Both the position numbers and the translations under genes were made by a program. Positions 1 through 10,290 of a stretch of DNA of 64,000 bases are shown in pieces. Source of the stretch: Doryteuthis pealeii (taxonomy: Eukaryota; Mollusca; Cephalopoda; Myopsida; Loliginidae); NCBI GenBank assembly GCA_023376005.1, contig CM042151.1:75620539-75684538 (forward strand). The letters are read 5' to 3'. The notes under the pieces were generated by a model. That model made no database searches, was not told where the DNA came from, and saw only the letters and a program-made list of their open reading frames with translations. How positions within the stretch are numbered: the stretch's first letter is position 1; each line of letters opens with the position of its first letter.

Positions 1-453
1 GACATCCAAAATTTAATTTGACTTTTAAAGTTATCAATAAGTTAGCAAGTACCACTGTGGCGTTACTTTCGTATTTGCCTGGAGAGTTGTCTTCTCGTTT
101 AGTTCGAGGGTTCCCGCTAGGAGCCGTTTATATTTAAGCGGCTGGTTTGAACGTCTCTCTCTCTTTTCCGGTAGCTCGACCTACGAGACACATGGGTTAG
201 ACACGGTCTACCCCTTCTCGTTGGGGGTTCCGGCCCCCCTTACATTACTGTAAGTGATTTATACAGCATGGACTATTCTTAGTCTCATGTCTGTATTTTT
301 ATGTTTTTCCCTTTTACTCTTGTATGTATGTTTATGTACTCCTCTATGTATTATGTACCCTTTTATCCATGTGCTGTGTACCTTATTAAATGTTATGTCT
401 ATCAACCCTTGTCGGAGTTTTATCTTCAAGTATATATCACTTTGAATCGTACA
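1..453 (+). mobile_element. LTR-A copy 1 (solo LTR)
   Basis: Shows a TATA-like TATTTAAG at 131-138, a pyrimidine-rich start region, ATTAAA poly(A) signal at 385-390 and an end near ...TCGTACA. It aligns by eye with 2785-3236 and with the reverse complement of 14455-14852. No gag or pol ORF follows, so it is read as a solo LTR. The 5' boundary is unclear (between 1 and 50). Confidence 0.6.
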
Positions 454-675
454 CCGCTAAACATTTCAGTTTGTGAGCATAAGCTTTATGTGCTTCTCTG
501 AGTGACTTAGATTCTCAACATATCCAGTTGTAAGTAACGTTCTAGCATCAGACTTTCGTGTTCTTGTTATATGGTCTGTTTTGATATCGTGGTGACGATG
601 GACAACCGCCTTTGTGGTGTTATCAAGTCCTGTTGTAATGACTTAGTCCAGCTTGTTGTACAACTGTTATGCAAC
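453..675. other. Unassigned DNA between LTR-A and family F
   Basis: No ORF, tandem repeat or recognised element is seen. Confidence 0.5.
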
Positions 676-1075
676 ATATGTGGGGATTAAAATAAAATGA
701 AAATGAAAAAAATAAAAAAATAACAAACTCCCATGAGCCTTCATACTGGAAGAACCCTCCGAGCATGTACAGAAAAAGGACTAACTTCCGATCCCCAAGA
801 TAATCTCTCGGACATTCGAAGTTAGATCTTAACTGAGACGAGACACTACTACTGGCCAGGAAGATATTTCCTTACCACGTGGTAGCTATGACCCGTGAAT
901 AAAGCCTAAATCATAAAACTACCTTTTGTCTTTGTCTCGTACTTTTCTTTCCTTGAATTCCTTTTTAGCGCGACCACCAAATATGATGGGGTTAAAAGCA
1001 AACCCTGTGGATACACACAGGGAATAACCACAACCACCTTTAAACCTAAAACATTAAACTACTTGTAACCCCACA
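675..1075 (-). repeat. Repeat family F, copy 1
   Basis: Reverse complement of 9100-9510 by eye, sharing CTCCCATGAGCC, GACCCGTGAATAAAGCC, GCGCGACCACCAAATATGAT and GGGGTTAAAAGC. The outer ends carry a 12-bp inverted repeat (TGGGGTTAAAAG). The function is unknown; the TTTGGTGGTCG motif beside it resembles a retroelement primer-binding site. Confidence 0.55.
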
Positions 1076-1254
1076 CATTCAGTGGTGAAAATGATAAGAC
1101 AGCCCAGGAATTCGCTCATAACTTTATGAATATGGATTCAAAGTTCATAAAATGTTCACTACATGAAGATGATGAAAGCAGAAGTCAGTGCATAATAAAT
1201 TCTTTTTTTTATTTTGGTTTACTTTTTTTTTAAAGTTATTACAAAAATAAGAAT

Positions 1255-1700
1255 TGACTTATTGAAATAATTCGTCGACTATCTTATCACTATATAATTC
1301 AGGTAAGATGCATCTTCCAGATAACGCATGATTGTTCGAAAACTGGGGAGCATATACATCAGAACTCTTTGAATATCATTGATACTGTTGAGAATTTTTA
1401 GATATAAGGTGTGTGCTAGATGCCCGCTCCTACTTATAGACTTGGCCAGAATCATATGATCTAACTCTTGGCCAATCACTGGGAGTTCTCTGAGGTTGAT
1501 ATAATACTTAACCGACCCTACTGGTCATAATTACACTTTGACGACGGACATAGGATTACATCACTTGACCTTTACCAATACGCAGGTTAGGACTTATAAG
1601 CTTACCAAAGGATCACCAAAGGATTCCATAACACAGAACTTTCTTTAAGCCCTTTTTCAACTGGCCAAGGATGGCATTTAAAAACTTTACAGATACAGAT
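1255..1700 (-). mobile_element. LTR-B-like repeat, copy 1
   Basis: The reverse complement matches 25500-25830 and 55400-55745, including ATGCCATCCTTGGCCAG, GGAATCCTTTGG, ATTATGACCAGTA, the TATA-like CTATAAGTAGGAGCGGGC and TAGCACACACC. The TATA box about 30 bases before a conserved block suggests a promoter-bearing LTR. Confidence 0.5.
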
Positions 1701-2587
1701 CTCAAATTCTTCATCACTGTCATCACTACTACACATTTTGTCATCTGATGAACTTCTTACATTTATGTCATCATGAATGAATGTCCATCATTAACCAAAT
1801 ATCATATTAGCAACATTGGCAAATATCCTACAAATTTTATTTGAAGAATTCGTGGATTCTGTCAAACACTGGACCAAGCAACGAATCACAGTTTAATTGA
1901 AAGATCTGTGTCCATTCCAAACCTTTACATCTGGGAATGCAAGAGAACTACTGGTGGCCGTATCATTTTCGCCAACCTGTGAAGAACCAACTTTTCAATC
2001 CGTAAATATAGTATTAAAAATTCTGGGGTATGGGGGTTATCGTCCTTTGTCTGCGAACCTCTGTTTCAAACCAACCAATCACGAGCCAGCATACTTTGGC
2101 GGCAAAGCCGAATAAGCAAACACATGCCACCTCTTCTGATTCAGCCCTCACCGGAGACAGACCTAAAAAAGGGTCGCTCCTATTCTTCAACAGACAACCA
2201 GAATCGGAGTCGGACGCAAGCAGAAGTCCATCATATCCGAACTTATCAGAAGGCCGTAGCAAAGGGCTCCGTTAATACCCCATATCTCAGGATACACCAG
2301 TTAAGTGACAAATATTATTATTTGCGCAAACGAAACTAAAGTTTGCAATTGTTATTCTGTAATATAAGTCCTTTATTCATATTCTAGTTGTTCGTTTATT
2401 TCTTTGACTCTTAACCTGTCTGCCACACTCGCGGTTAACTCCATTACAAACCTCAGAGTACTGCCGCTATTGTTCTTTTCTTTATAATAGATCTTTTTTA
2501 TGGGTTGCTAACTTTCACAATCCCCCCCCCCCCACCCGCCAAAAAAAAAATTACCAATGCGCCTTTTATCATCAATTGATCCAGTTC
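1700..2587. other. Unassigned stretch
   Basis: Overlapping short ORFs on both strands (about 1897-2339) are slightly GC-richer than the flanks but show no domain. 2522-2550 is a poly-C/poly-A tract. Nothing else is supported. Confidence 0.4.
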
Positions 2588-3480
2588 TTACTGCTCTTTT
2601 TTCTTTTCCACTGTTGCAGAATGCTTCTTATTTGCAGAACATTCTAGACTCTCATTTCTCTTCTTCATCCTTATCCAGTCTTTAGGAACTGCGTTGGTGT
2701 AAACTGCTTTGTAAGCTCTAATACAGTTATCCTCATAAAAAGCCTGATAGTCAAGTGTCATCTTGACACCTAAGTCTTCTTCCATTGTTTTTGATAGGGT
2801 TTGTTGGATTGTCTTCCCTTGGATCTGGAAGAGTTATCTTCCCTCTGAGTTCCCGGTTTGACCACCAGGGGTCTGTGGTATTTAAGCGCCTGTTTCAAAC
2901 TCTCTCACTCTCTTGCTTCTCGGGACGTGACTTCAATGGGTTAGACACTTGTCTACACCCTCCCTGTGTGGGGGTTCTTCTGCCCCCATTACAAATACTA
3001 GTAAGTGACCTTAGTCTATGGACTCTCCATAAACAAACATATCTTATATGTAACTCTTCTTATGTATCTCGTATGCGTATATTATCTACTATGTATCTTG
3101 TTTCCTTGTATGTGTATTTCATGTTATATGTTACTCCATGTGCTTTTATTAAAGTCCGTTAATGTATGTTTAACACCCTTGTCGGAGTTGTTGGTTTCAA
3201 CAAGTTATAATATATATATAACCTTGAACCTTACAGGTTGATCCTTACAACGAATATCATAGGCATGTAAAGTAAGAACTGCATTGAATTCCGATGCTTT
3301 TCATACCAATACTCGCTTTTGGATTTAGCCCTGCATTTTTAAACTTTCCGTAAAGCATTGAACCCTTCATAATCATCTTTCACTCTAGTAGCAACTAATT
3401 TTTCCTTCAGTGGATACACAATTTTGTCTATCCAGTCATGACATAGTTCATTAATATTACTGTATAAGTAGAATAGAGGG
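2588..3480 (-). pseudogene. Unidentified broken coding sequence split by a solo LTR
   Basis: Read on the minus strand, about 3480-3340 encodes NELCHDWIDKIVYPLKEKL-like protein ending in a stop. About 3300-3240 continues in shifted frames (SEFNAVLTLHAYDIRCKDQ), then solo LTR-A2 intervenes, then 2785-2588 encodes MEEDLGVKMTLDYQAFYEDN... and ends in a lysine-rich tail and stop. The composition looks protein-like on both sides of the LTR, which is why the parts are read as one former exon. At least two frameshifts are present. No family was recognised; it may be part of an old transposon ORF or a processed pseudogene. Confidence 0.35.
2782..3236 (+). mobile_element. LTR-A copy 2 (solo LTR)
   Basis: Same order of parts as copy 1: GTATTTAAGCG TATA-like box at 2878-2888, GGGTTAGACAC, a CCCC-rich hairpin-like part, GTAAGTGAC, ATTAAAG poly(A) signal near 3149, CCCTTGTCGGAGTTG, and an end near CTTACAGG. 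It splits the minus-strand coding relic. Divergence from copy 1 is high, so the two need not be a pair. Confidence 0.6.
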
Positions 3481-3689
3481 ATCTGCCCCTGTGTCTAGGT
3501 TGAACAGGGTGATTTGCCCTTGATCAGATAAACAATATAAATAGAGCCATGGAAGTAGCCATGTGCAATTGTATTCTTGACGTCTGAACGATACGGACCA
3601 CGTCTTTCGTACTTTATAATTACTACCTTGATCCCTGCTCAAAGAGTGTTTACCCTTCTGTCGTTTACACAAATACAGCATTCAACCAA

Positions 3690-4700
3690 TCATCACAATC
3701 ACAGGAGATAATTTACATGTTCATTTGAATTACATAATCTCCGTGTATATAGAACCAATAATATTTTATGCTTTCACTTCTTGTTATTTTTTTCCGTTTT
3801 AACTTGGCTACTAATTTAGGAAACTGCTTCACATTGATTGTAAAACTCTGGCTATATCCTTTCTGGCTTACTCATCCCTGAACAGATATGAAATGACATA
3901 TTAAATTGACTATTTGCAATTTACGATCGTGTGCTACAAAATAGCATAAAAAGCAGGACATAATTGTATAATTTTTTACTTAGAATACATAATAAAAAAG
4001 ATAAGAGTTTGTTAAATCATTAAAATGAATGTATTTTCATATTCTGTAACCTAGAAAATGAATAATTAGACATATTACACCGCTGTAACTCCTAAAATTG
4101 TTAATTTTCTTAGAAAAATACCGGTTTTCAGCCGCCATTTAGAAATTCGTCACGGAACTAAACTAAAATGGCGTCATATTCCCCAAAATCATCAAAATCG
4201 TAATCAGCAACAAAAATGGCCATAGTAAACACTCGTCCCGTAAATTCGAACTCTATTTGCCCCACCCCCCATTGGTACAGTGATATTCTTGAAATATTAC
4301 ATTGCTTCTATTGAAATGTGGAATTATAAGCTGTATTTAGAGTTAACATGAACTATTGTAAAAACACATGCAACTGTTTTCTTTAATCAAAAAACAAATT
4401 AATTCTCTTCGCCTAAAATTAAAACTTTTCATAGCAAATTCCTTCAGCATCCCTCAAACCGTAAAATTTCTTCCCGTATCCATATATATATGGCCAGATA
4501 GGTTGTTGGTGGGAATGATTCTATTCAAGACCCTTTTTTTCAATATGGTAAAAAATTTGATGGTCAATTTGGAGAGCTCAGTGATATGATAATTTGATAA
4601 TTTGATTATATACAGAGCAATATTAATATGATTGATGATTGGTTATAAATTTATTTCAACTAAAATTCTCATTTTTGAGAATTCTAGCCTTCTTCAGACA
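3690..4700. other. Unassigned AT-rich stretch
   Basis: Holds AT-rich DNA with short chance ORFs. 4120-4260 resembles the flank of family G (ATGGCG-rich segments), but not strongly enough to assign. Confidence 0.4.
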
Positions 4701-4708
4701 GCCGTACA

Positions 4709-4712
<4 letters not shown>

Positions 4713-4767
<55 letters not shown>
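4713..4767. repeat. (GA)n microsatellite
   Basis: About 27 uninterrupted GA units, followed by AAAAAGG. Confidence 0.95.
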
Positions 4768-4772
<5 letters not shown>

Positions 4773-5095
4773 GAAAAATAATTTGTCTCTCGTTTTTTAC
4801 TTTCGGGTCATTTTCTATGTTCATATTACTGGGAACATTTGGGATTTTTTATGTTTGCATTTGGTGTAAGGGGGGTGGTTTTGTGGAGGTGGTGGTAGGG
4901 GTTAATAATTGTGGTGGGATGCACTCTTAAATCATCTATCAGCTAAATTCTTATTTTTCCTTCCTGCTCCATTTATATCAACAACAATAACAACCTTATG
5001 GAATTTTCACAAACCCTTTTTAATATATATATATATATTTGTTTTTTCTAAAAATATTTATTTCATACTGTCGGATTCACTTCCATTCAGTTTTC

Positions 5096-5118
5096 ATATA
5101 TATATATATATAAAAGGG

Positions 5119-5158
<40 letters not shown>
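5096..5158. repeat. (TA)n microsatellite
   Basis: Two adjoining TA runs broken by AAAAGGGT. Similar TA runs occur at 5022-5040, 5351-5370 and 5790-5824. Confidence 0.95.
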
Positions 5159-5160
<2 letters not shown>

Positions 5161-5300
5161 TCAAGGCTTGGCGACAGAATGGATTTCTTTGACTCTCTAT
5201 CACAATTTATCCCTATCGGCCAACGCACTTAGTAGGTATCTAAGGTCCGTACAGAGCTGATGAATGCAAGTTTTTGCTGGTCGGGCAACTATACAAATAA
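5158..5300 (-). pseudogene. LINE C-terminal tail fragment (family I)
   Basis: On the minus strand one frame reads VARPAKTCIHQLCTDLRYL..ALADRD, matching the ...RPxxTxIxQLCxDTG..DL..AMxDRxxW region of a common animal LINE reverse-transcriptase tail. It ends at the ATC microsatellite side, as the other copies do. Confidence 0.6.
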
Positions 5301-5464
5301 TTTGCACACAGTTGTATTTGGTTTCAAGTGTCCTTATCTAATATTGAAAATTTATATATATATATATATTTTTATGTTTTTAAGTAACAAGTTCTATCTA
5401 ATAATAATCATTTATTTGCACACAGTTAAACAGGTTTCAAATATTACTGTTTACTAATTTTCAA

Positions 5465-5788
5465 AACAGATCTATTTGACCTATAGATGGTGCCCTAGCA
5501 GGTACTAATGTGGTGGTCAGCCTTTCGTCTACGGGAGACAATGGAGTTGTGTCAAAGTTTTTTTAAACTACATAGCATGGGCGGGTTCATATGGAGGATA
5601 AGCTGTTGTCCATGCAGCAAATCCCCCCTGTCCACACTGCCACTGTGATCCAAAGGAAAGGTAAGGGACCAATGCAGTTTGGCAACGGTAGTGTCGCAGG
5701 AGTTGATGGATAGCACTAGATTTCAGCGTCACGCCACCTTAGGGACTCCGACTCCTGATTTGTTTTCGGGATTTACTCCCCTAGCCTT

Positions 5789-5795
<7 letters not shown>
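5465..5795 (-). repeat. Family C retroposon, variant C2
   Basis: The reverse complement matches 23840-24140, including GAGTAGACCCCGAAAACAAA-like, GGAGTCCCTAAGGTGG and GGTTCATATGGAGGAT-like blocks. Flanked on the 3' side by a TA microsatellite. Confidence 0.6.
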
Positions 5796-5827
<32 letters not shown>

Positions 5828-5915
5828 CAAGTATTGTTAAAACCATGGAATATTTCTTTTTCATGATCTTTATCTGAAGTTTTTTATAGTTCAGGATCCA
5901 ACTGGTGTATATATA

Positions 5916-6522
5916 TCTTATTATAATGGAGATTGTGTGTTTTTCTGTCTGTAACCGAAACTATATTACTAATCGAGTCACAATTCACATAGTTATTTAC
6001 ATCACATTCTCCATGATTTTATTCATATGTAAACCTCAATAATTAATAAAATTGTTTTACATTATTAATATTGTTGACTATATCTACATATTAATAACAT
6101 GCAATTGTATTTATATATACAAAAAATGGCGGTTTGCAGTGTGAATGGGAAGGTTAATTTGCATATTGATATCAAAAATTTGATTTTAATAAATATGTGC
6201 TCAGTATTATTGATTTCTAATTGTTTGGTTTTATCTTAATGAATATGAGCAAAAATCTCTCCAATAAATCTTAAAAGAAATCCATTAACAATATTAACAG
6301 TAATTCTATTCTTTACTTCCTAATTTAACTAAATAGTTAAATTATGAAAATTTAGCACTGAAAGACGGGAGTGAAGAAAAAGCAAATTTTAGTTGTTCCC
6401 CCTCTGTTTCAAATCTTTTTATCGGCATCTTATTTAGTTTCATTAGCCTTCCTAAGTTAACATAATATTTTATTACATTAAAACTTAAATACTTGCACCC
6501 GGAGGGTGCATATATTTGCTAG
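5916..6522 (+). mobile_element. Non-autonomous Helitron, copy 1 (complete, 607 bp)
   Basis: Begins TCTTATTATAATGG after host A (5915) and ends CTAG before host T (6523), as expected for A|TC...CTRR|T. A 6-bp-stem hairpin GCACCC-GGA-GGGTGC at 6495-6509 lies 9 bases before the terminal CTAG. No Rep/helicase ORF is present, so it must be mobilised in trans. Close copies lie at 43047, 53612 and 60440. Confidence 0.85.
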
Positions 6523-6548
6523 TATATATAACACAGGATCAAACAAAA

Positions 6549-6622
6549 TGAGTGATATTTATTCAGCCAACGCTGCAGTGTTTCAATCTGTTTAGTAGCG
6601 TTGGCTGAATAAATATCACTCA
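6549..6622. repeat. Perfect 26-bp hairpin
   Basis: Left arm 6549-6574 (TGAGTGATATTTATTC...) is exactly mirrored by 6597-6622, with a 22-base loop. It sits 26 bases after the end of the Helitron. Confidence 0.95.
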
Positions 6623-6639
6623 CTTCACCCGATGCTGCG

Positions 6640-6855
6640 CTACTCCGGGGTTATTGGCAACGAAGTAATACTCTACCAGCGCCTTCTAAAATATACACTC
6701 CAAAATCTCCAAAAACGAGTGCCTCACTACTTGATACAGTTTAATGTCACACAACTGACATCTCTTGAGGGAGATGGGATGAAGTCTTACCGTTCTGCAG
6801 AGGACACTGTCGGCGTATTTTATGTTCCGCTGACAGGGCTTATTTCTTTATGGTA
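6640..6855 (-). repeat. Family C retroposon, degenerate
   Basis: The reverse complement keeps CCCTGTCAGCGG, CTCTGCAGAACGGTAAGAC, GACATTAAACTGTATC and TTTTGGAGATTTTGG in the family order. Heavily diverged. Confidence 0.5.
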
Positions 6856-6876
6856 TCACCCAATATAGCCCTATAC

Positions 6877-6916
6877 CAAGGCCCTCTAAGATATCTGTAT
6901 ATCTTAGAGGGCCTTG
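6877..6916. repeat. Perfect 18-bp hairpin with CTGT loop
   Basis: CAAGGCCCTCTAAGATAT (6877-6894) is exactly complementary to 6899-6916, with a 4-base loop. A transcript would form a stable small hairpin. Confidence 0.95.
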
Positions 6917-6949
6917 CCTATACCCAATTCGTACAAAATTCGTGTTTTT

Positions 6950-7300
6950 ACAATACAAATTTACCCCCACCTTTGAAAATAAATTACCAAAAATCAGGGA
7001 ATTATCCGATTTTAATTAAATTTTCAGTGTTTTCTTCAATCGCGAGTGTTAAATTTATTTTGTAAATACGGATTTTACGGCAACTCATGGCGGCCATCTT
7101 AGAATATATTTAATCAAAATTGATCGAAAAAATCGTTTTAAATGTATTAAAAATAAATTACATGTGCAATATTATTTTGCTTTTTTTTTTTTTTTACTGA
7201 TGCTCATTATGTTACTACTTTTCGACTTAGACAAAAATTTGACCTTAGATAATCGATTTAATTAATTTTAATTCGTTTTTAAAATGAAAAGCAGCGAATT
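6950..7300 (+). repeat. Repeat family G copy
   Basis: Starts with TTACCAAAAATCAGGGAATT and ATCCGATTTTAATTAAATTT, also seen at 13571, 14236-14282 (inverted), 22255 and 32910-32960 (inverted). The second half (7180-7280) is inverted relative to 13340-13400. Confidence 0.55.
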
Positions 7301-7311
7301 TTTGGGTATCC

Positions 7312-7705
7312 CTACCCTATTGGCTGGGGCGTTAGAATACACCGACTGCACCTCTGCAGAGGGGTAAGACACCCCAAATGGGACCACCTGTTAGCCGTGA
7401 TTGGTAACCCCTGTTGCTTAAGAACGAATCCTGGTGGATGAGCAGTCCATTACATGCAATATCCCACTTAGACCCTTACTTAGGCTAGACGGGCGGTCGG
7501 AGAGCCCACCTCCGATCAATCGGCTGGTCATGTCAAGCCATAGCACCTATATGATTGTCCCAACCCAATTGCGCTTGTAGCAAGCTCCAACCCTTTTCAT
7601 CATATATGTGCTAGAAGGCGGTGACTGAGGGTCTTCGTGTCCTGGGAATGACGTTAAACTCAATCTGATGGTGAGGTCCTAGTTCTGGAGGTATGGGGGA
7701 CGTGG
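7312..7705 (+). repeat. Family C retroposon, 5' part
   Basis: GGCTGGGGCGTTAGAATA, CACCTCTGCAGAGGGGTAAG, GGCTAGACGGGCGGTCGG and CTGGGAATGACGTTAAAC follow the family order. The 3' end is replaced by SINE-A at about 7710. Confidence 0.75.
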
Positions 7706-7707
7706 AA

Positions 7708-7965
7708 AATCATTCAAATATTCAAATCCTGGACGAGACTGTTCTCATTTCATGTAGCGCTAATGCCCTTTGGAAAGACATGAATCCAATTATTCTCCTT
7801 CCAACTATGGGTAAATAGTAAGGTAGACTGGGTTCTTTAAACCTTGGTATGTTACCGAACTAGAAGAAGGAAAACTATGAATTCAAATCTGTTAAACTCC
7901 ACTTAAAAAGGGACCTTGTGACGCATCCTGCTCCTGCACAGGTGTTGGGAAAATATATATTACAA
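7708..7965 (+). repeat. SINE-A
   Basis: B-box-like ATTCAAATCCTGG, then TAGCGCTAATGCCC, CTATGGGTAAATAGTA, AGGTAGACTGGGTTC, AACTCCACTTAAAAAGGG and ACCTTGTGACGCATCCTGC, ending GGGAAAATATATA. The head is truncated. Confidence 0.7.
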
Positions 7966-8044
7966 CAAATACATCATTTTTATATTTGTGATCCTACTCG
8001 ATGTTCCAATGAAAAACAATACTTAGTTTATATTCAAGTCACGT

Positions 8045-8215
8045 TGAAAAAACCGGTTCTCGCAAGTTAAGCAGTGATGAGCATGTTCAGTACTTAGATG
8101 GGTGACCATTTAAGCAACAAAGATACTATAAGCAGCTTGATATCAAAATGACTTAATTCGGTATTAAATCACCTGAAAAGGGTTGATATGCCGTAAAACA
8201 AAACAAACAAACAGA
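8045..8215 (+). repeat. 5S rRNA-derived SINE (SINE3-type)
   Basis: 8056-8107 closely matches the second half of metazoan 5S rRNA, including the internal RNA polymerase III promoter: box A CAAGTTAAGCAG and box C TACTTAGATGGGTGACC. Known 5S rRNA has CTAAGCAGGGTCGGGCC then TAGTACTTGGATGGGAGACC there. Instead of the 5S 3' end, the element continues into unrelated sequence and ends GGTTGATATGCCGTAAAAC plus A-rich CAAA repeats, the same tail as family C. It is therefore a retroposon, not a 5S gene; the first third of 5S is missing or diverged. Confidence 0.75.
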
Positions 8216-8261
8216 ACAACCATAAAACTCACTCTTTTATACTAAAACAAAAGGACTAACC

Positions 8262-8400
8262 ACGATGTGTAACCTTTCAAACACCCAGCACTGTTCAACA
8301 CGTCCTCATAGAATGTGGAGTTTATGCTCATATCAGAAAACGATTTTCAACGCAAATAACATGAAAGATCTGTTTGAAAATGTTAACATAAATGTCATTT
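8262..8400 (+). pseudogene. LINE ORF2 C-terminal relic
   Basis: 8264-8360 reads RCVTFQTPSTVQHVLIECGV then YAHIRKRF, and after a frameshift NMKDLFENVNINVI. This C...TV.HVL.EC..Y..IR..F...LF..V pattern is the usual C-terminal end of LINEs carrying RNase H. The reading frame is cut at 8400 by the fold-back element, with a duplicated TGTCATTT. Confidence 0.65.
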
Positions 8401-9101
8401 GCTAATCCTTAACTTGTTCCTCGTAAATTCCAACCATAAAATAAACTGAACCTTCATTTTACGTCCGTGTTTTTGCAATAAATATTTTATTTTTCTTGCA
8501 CCCGTTATTTTACAATACTAAATATATTTTCTTTATTTATTTTAATATTCACTTCAATGTGTATATTCTAAAAGTTTTTATTTTGTGAGAATGGTTAGTT
8601 TTAAAGTGAGGGTTCGTTTTACAATTTAGGCATAAATTGGATCCTCCTTTTATGGCCGTAATTTTGTTTTTTCGTCGACGATGATTAAAATCAGACGTTT
8701 TTATTTTAGAGTACCAAAGCCAAGAAAAGAAAAGAAATAACATCAATAAAAGGTAATCTTCAACTTTTTACTCGTAAATTCCTATCATAAAATTAGGCTT
8801 GGGTATTATCTGAGCCAAGCCTAATTTTATGGTAGGAATTTACGAGTAAAAAGTTGAAGTGTAAAACGAACCCCCACTTTAAAACTAACCATTCTCACAA
8901 AATAAAAACTTTTAGAATATACACATTGAAATGAATATTAAAATAAATAAATAAAATATATTTAGTATTGTAAAATAACAGTAAAATAACGGGTGCAAGA
9001 AAAATAAAACATTTATTGCAAAAACACGGACATAAAATGTGGGTTCGGTTTATTTTATGGTAGAAATTTACGAGGAACAAGTTAAGGATTACCTGTCATT
9101 T
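8393..9101. mobile_element. 693-bp fold-back MITE with 8-bp TSD and nested palindrome
   Basis: TGTCATTT at 8393-8400 and 9094-9101 flank an element whose ends are inverted repeats (GNTAATCCTTAACTTG...). The outer arms are about 8403-8623 and 8860-9091. Within it, 8758-8859 is a second near-perfect palindrome (45-base arms, one mismatch) that repeats the TIR motif CTCGTAAATTCC. The 8-bp TSD is typical of hAT, Merlin and P superfamilies; no transposase is present. Confidence 0.85.
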
Positions 9102-9510
9102 ATGGGGTTAAAAGAGGTTTTGTGTTTTAGGTTTAAAAGGTAGCTGTGGTTATTCCTTGTGCGTGTTCCTAGGGTTTGCTTTTAACCCCATCATATTTGG
9201 TGGTCGTGCTGAGAAGGAATTCAAAGAAAGAAAAAGCAAGAGACTAAGACAAAAGGTGGTTTTATGATTTAGGCTTTATTCACCGGTCATAGCGACTACG
9301 TGGCAAGGAACTATCTCCCTGAGTAGTAGTGTCTAGACACAGTTAAGGCCTAAATCAGAATGACCGAGAGATTCTCTTGGGGGTCAGAAGTGGGCCCTTT
9401 TTCCCGCACATGTTCGGCGGTTTCTTCCCGTCAAGGCTCATGGGAGTTTTTTTTTTTTTTTTTTTTTTGTGTCTTTATTTTAATTTTATTCTAATCTCCA
9501 CACATTTTTT
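9100..9510 (+). repeat. Repeat family F, copy 2
   Basis: Best-preserved member: TGGGGTTAAAAG at 9104 is mirrored by CTTTTAACCCCA at about 9179-9190, followed by TTTGGTGGTCGTGCTGAG and a purine-rich stretch. It ends in GGCTCATGGGAG and a run of more than 20 T. Confidence 0.55.
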
Positions 9511-10040
9511 CCTTCTTGAAAGATAAACCGATAATTATGAACCAGATATGGAATACGTCCACGAAACTATCTACAAAAATTCACCTGTAATAAAGTAAAA
9601 TTGATTACTAACTAACTGTTGTCTCGCACTCTAACAATTTGTTTAAAAAACAAAATTCTTTTACCTACAAACTAATCCCTAACAAATCATATATACCCCC
9701 CCCCCAGACAAACAAAAAAGAAAGAATGAATGGAAGAAAGAAAAACGAAAAAGAATAGGCATTAGATAACCCACAGGGTTAACATGCCGTTAAACAAAAC
9801 AAAACAAAACAACCGTAAAACCAAGAGTAGTAACCCAAACAAACTCGCCAATGATAAAAAGTACAAAATCCAACACATTATGTTGAAGAGTATGCGGAAT
9901 GATGTTTATTGTCACTTGGGGCGCGTAGCAACCCCACCAAAGTGTAAGTATTACAGTTGGGCCTGGTTCAATTTAAAAAAAAAAAATTTCCCCCATTTTT
10001 CAAAAATCGTTGAAAACATCAAACAAACGTAAAATAAAAG
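9510..10040. other. Unassigned, with a LINE-type 3' tail
   Basis: 9763-9815 (CCACAGGGTTAACATGCCG then TTAAACAAAACAAAAC) is the 3' tail shared by family C and the 5S-SINE; the body is not recognised. The rest is low-complexity DNA. Confidence 0.45.
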
Positions 10041-10044
10041 AAAT

Positions 10045-10290
10045 AAATTATGTGTGGGGGGATATCCCTCCCCCCTCTCTCTCTCTCTTTCTGATACCGT
10101 GGGAGTTCATATACGTAGGGGTGGTGTAGAAAAAAAGAAAAGTAAAATAAAATAAAATAAAATAAAACTATATGTGTGGGGGGGGACCCCCTGTCTGTCT
10201 GTACCTTTCTCTCCGTCTCTCTCTCTCTTTCTTTCTTTCTTTTTCTGATACCGTGGTATACATAGGGGTGGTAAAGAAAAAAAGAAGAAA
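10045..10290. repeat. Imperfect tandem duplication, about 120 bp unit
   Basis: TATGTGTGGGGGG...CTCTCTCTTTCTGATACCGTGG...TAGGGGTGGT occurs at 10048-10120 and again at 10170-10272, separated by an AAAAT-rich spacer. Confidence 0.75.

Noticed and set aside
1..3236. LTR-A copies 1 and 2 as the two ends of one retrotransposon
   Set aside because: They are strongly diverged, and the 2.3 kb between them holds other repeats (family F, LTR-B) and no gag/pol.
4909..5457. ORFs with Ile-Tyr repeats
   Set aside because: They are translations of TA microsatellites joined to a LINE tail relic.
8045..8110. Functional 5S rRNA gene
   Set aside because: Only the internal promoter part matches; the 5' third and the 3' end are missing and a retroposon tail follows.
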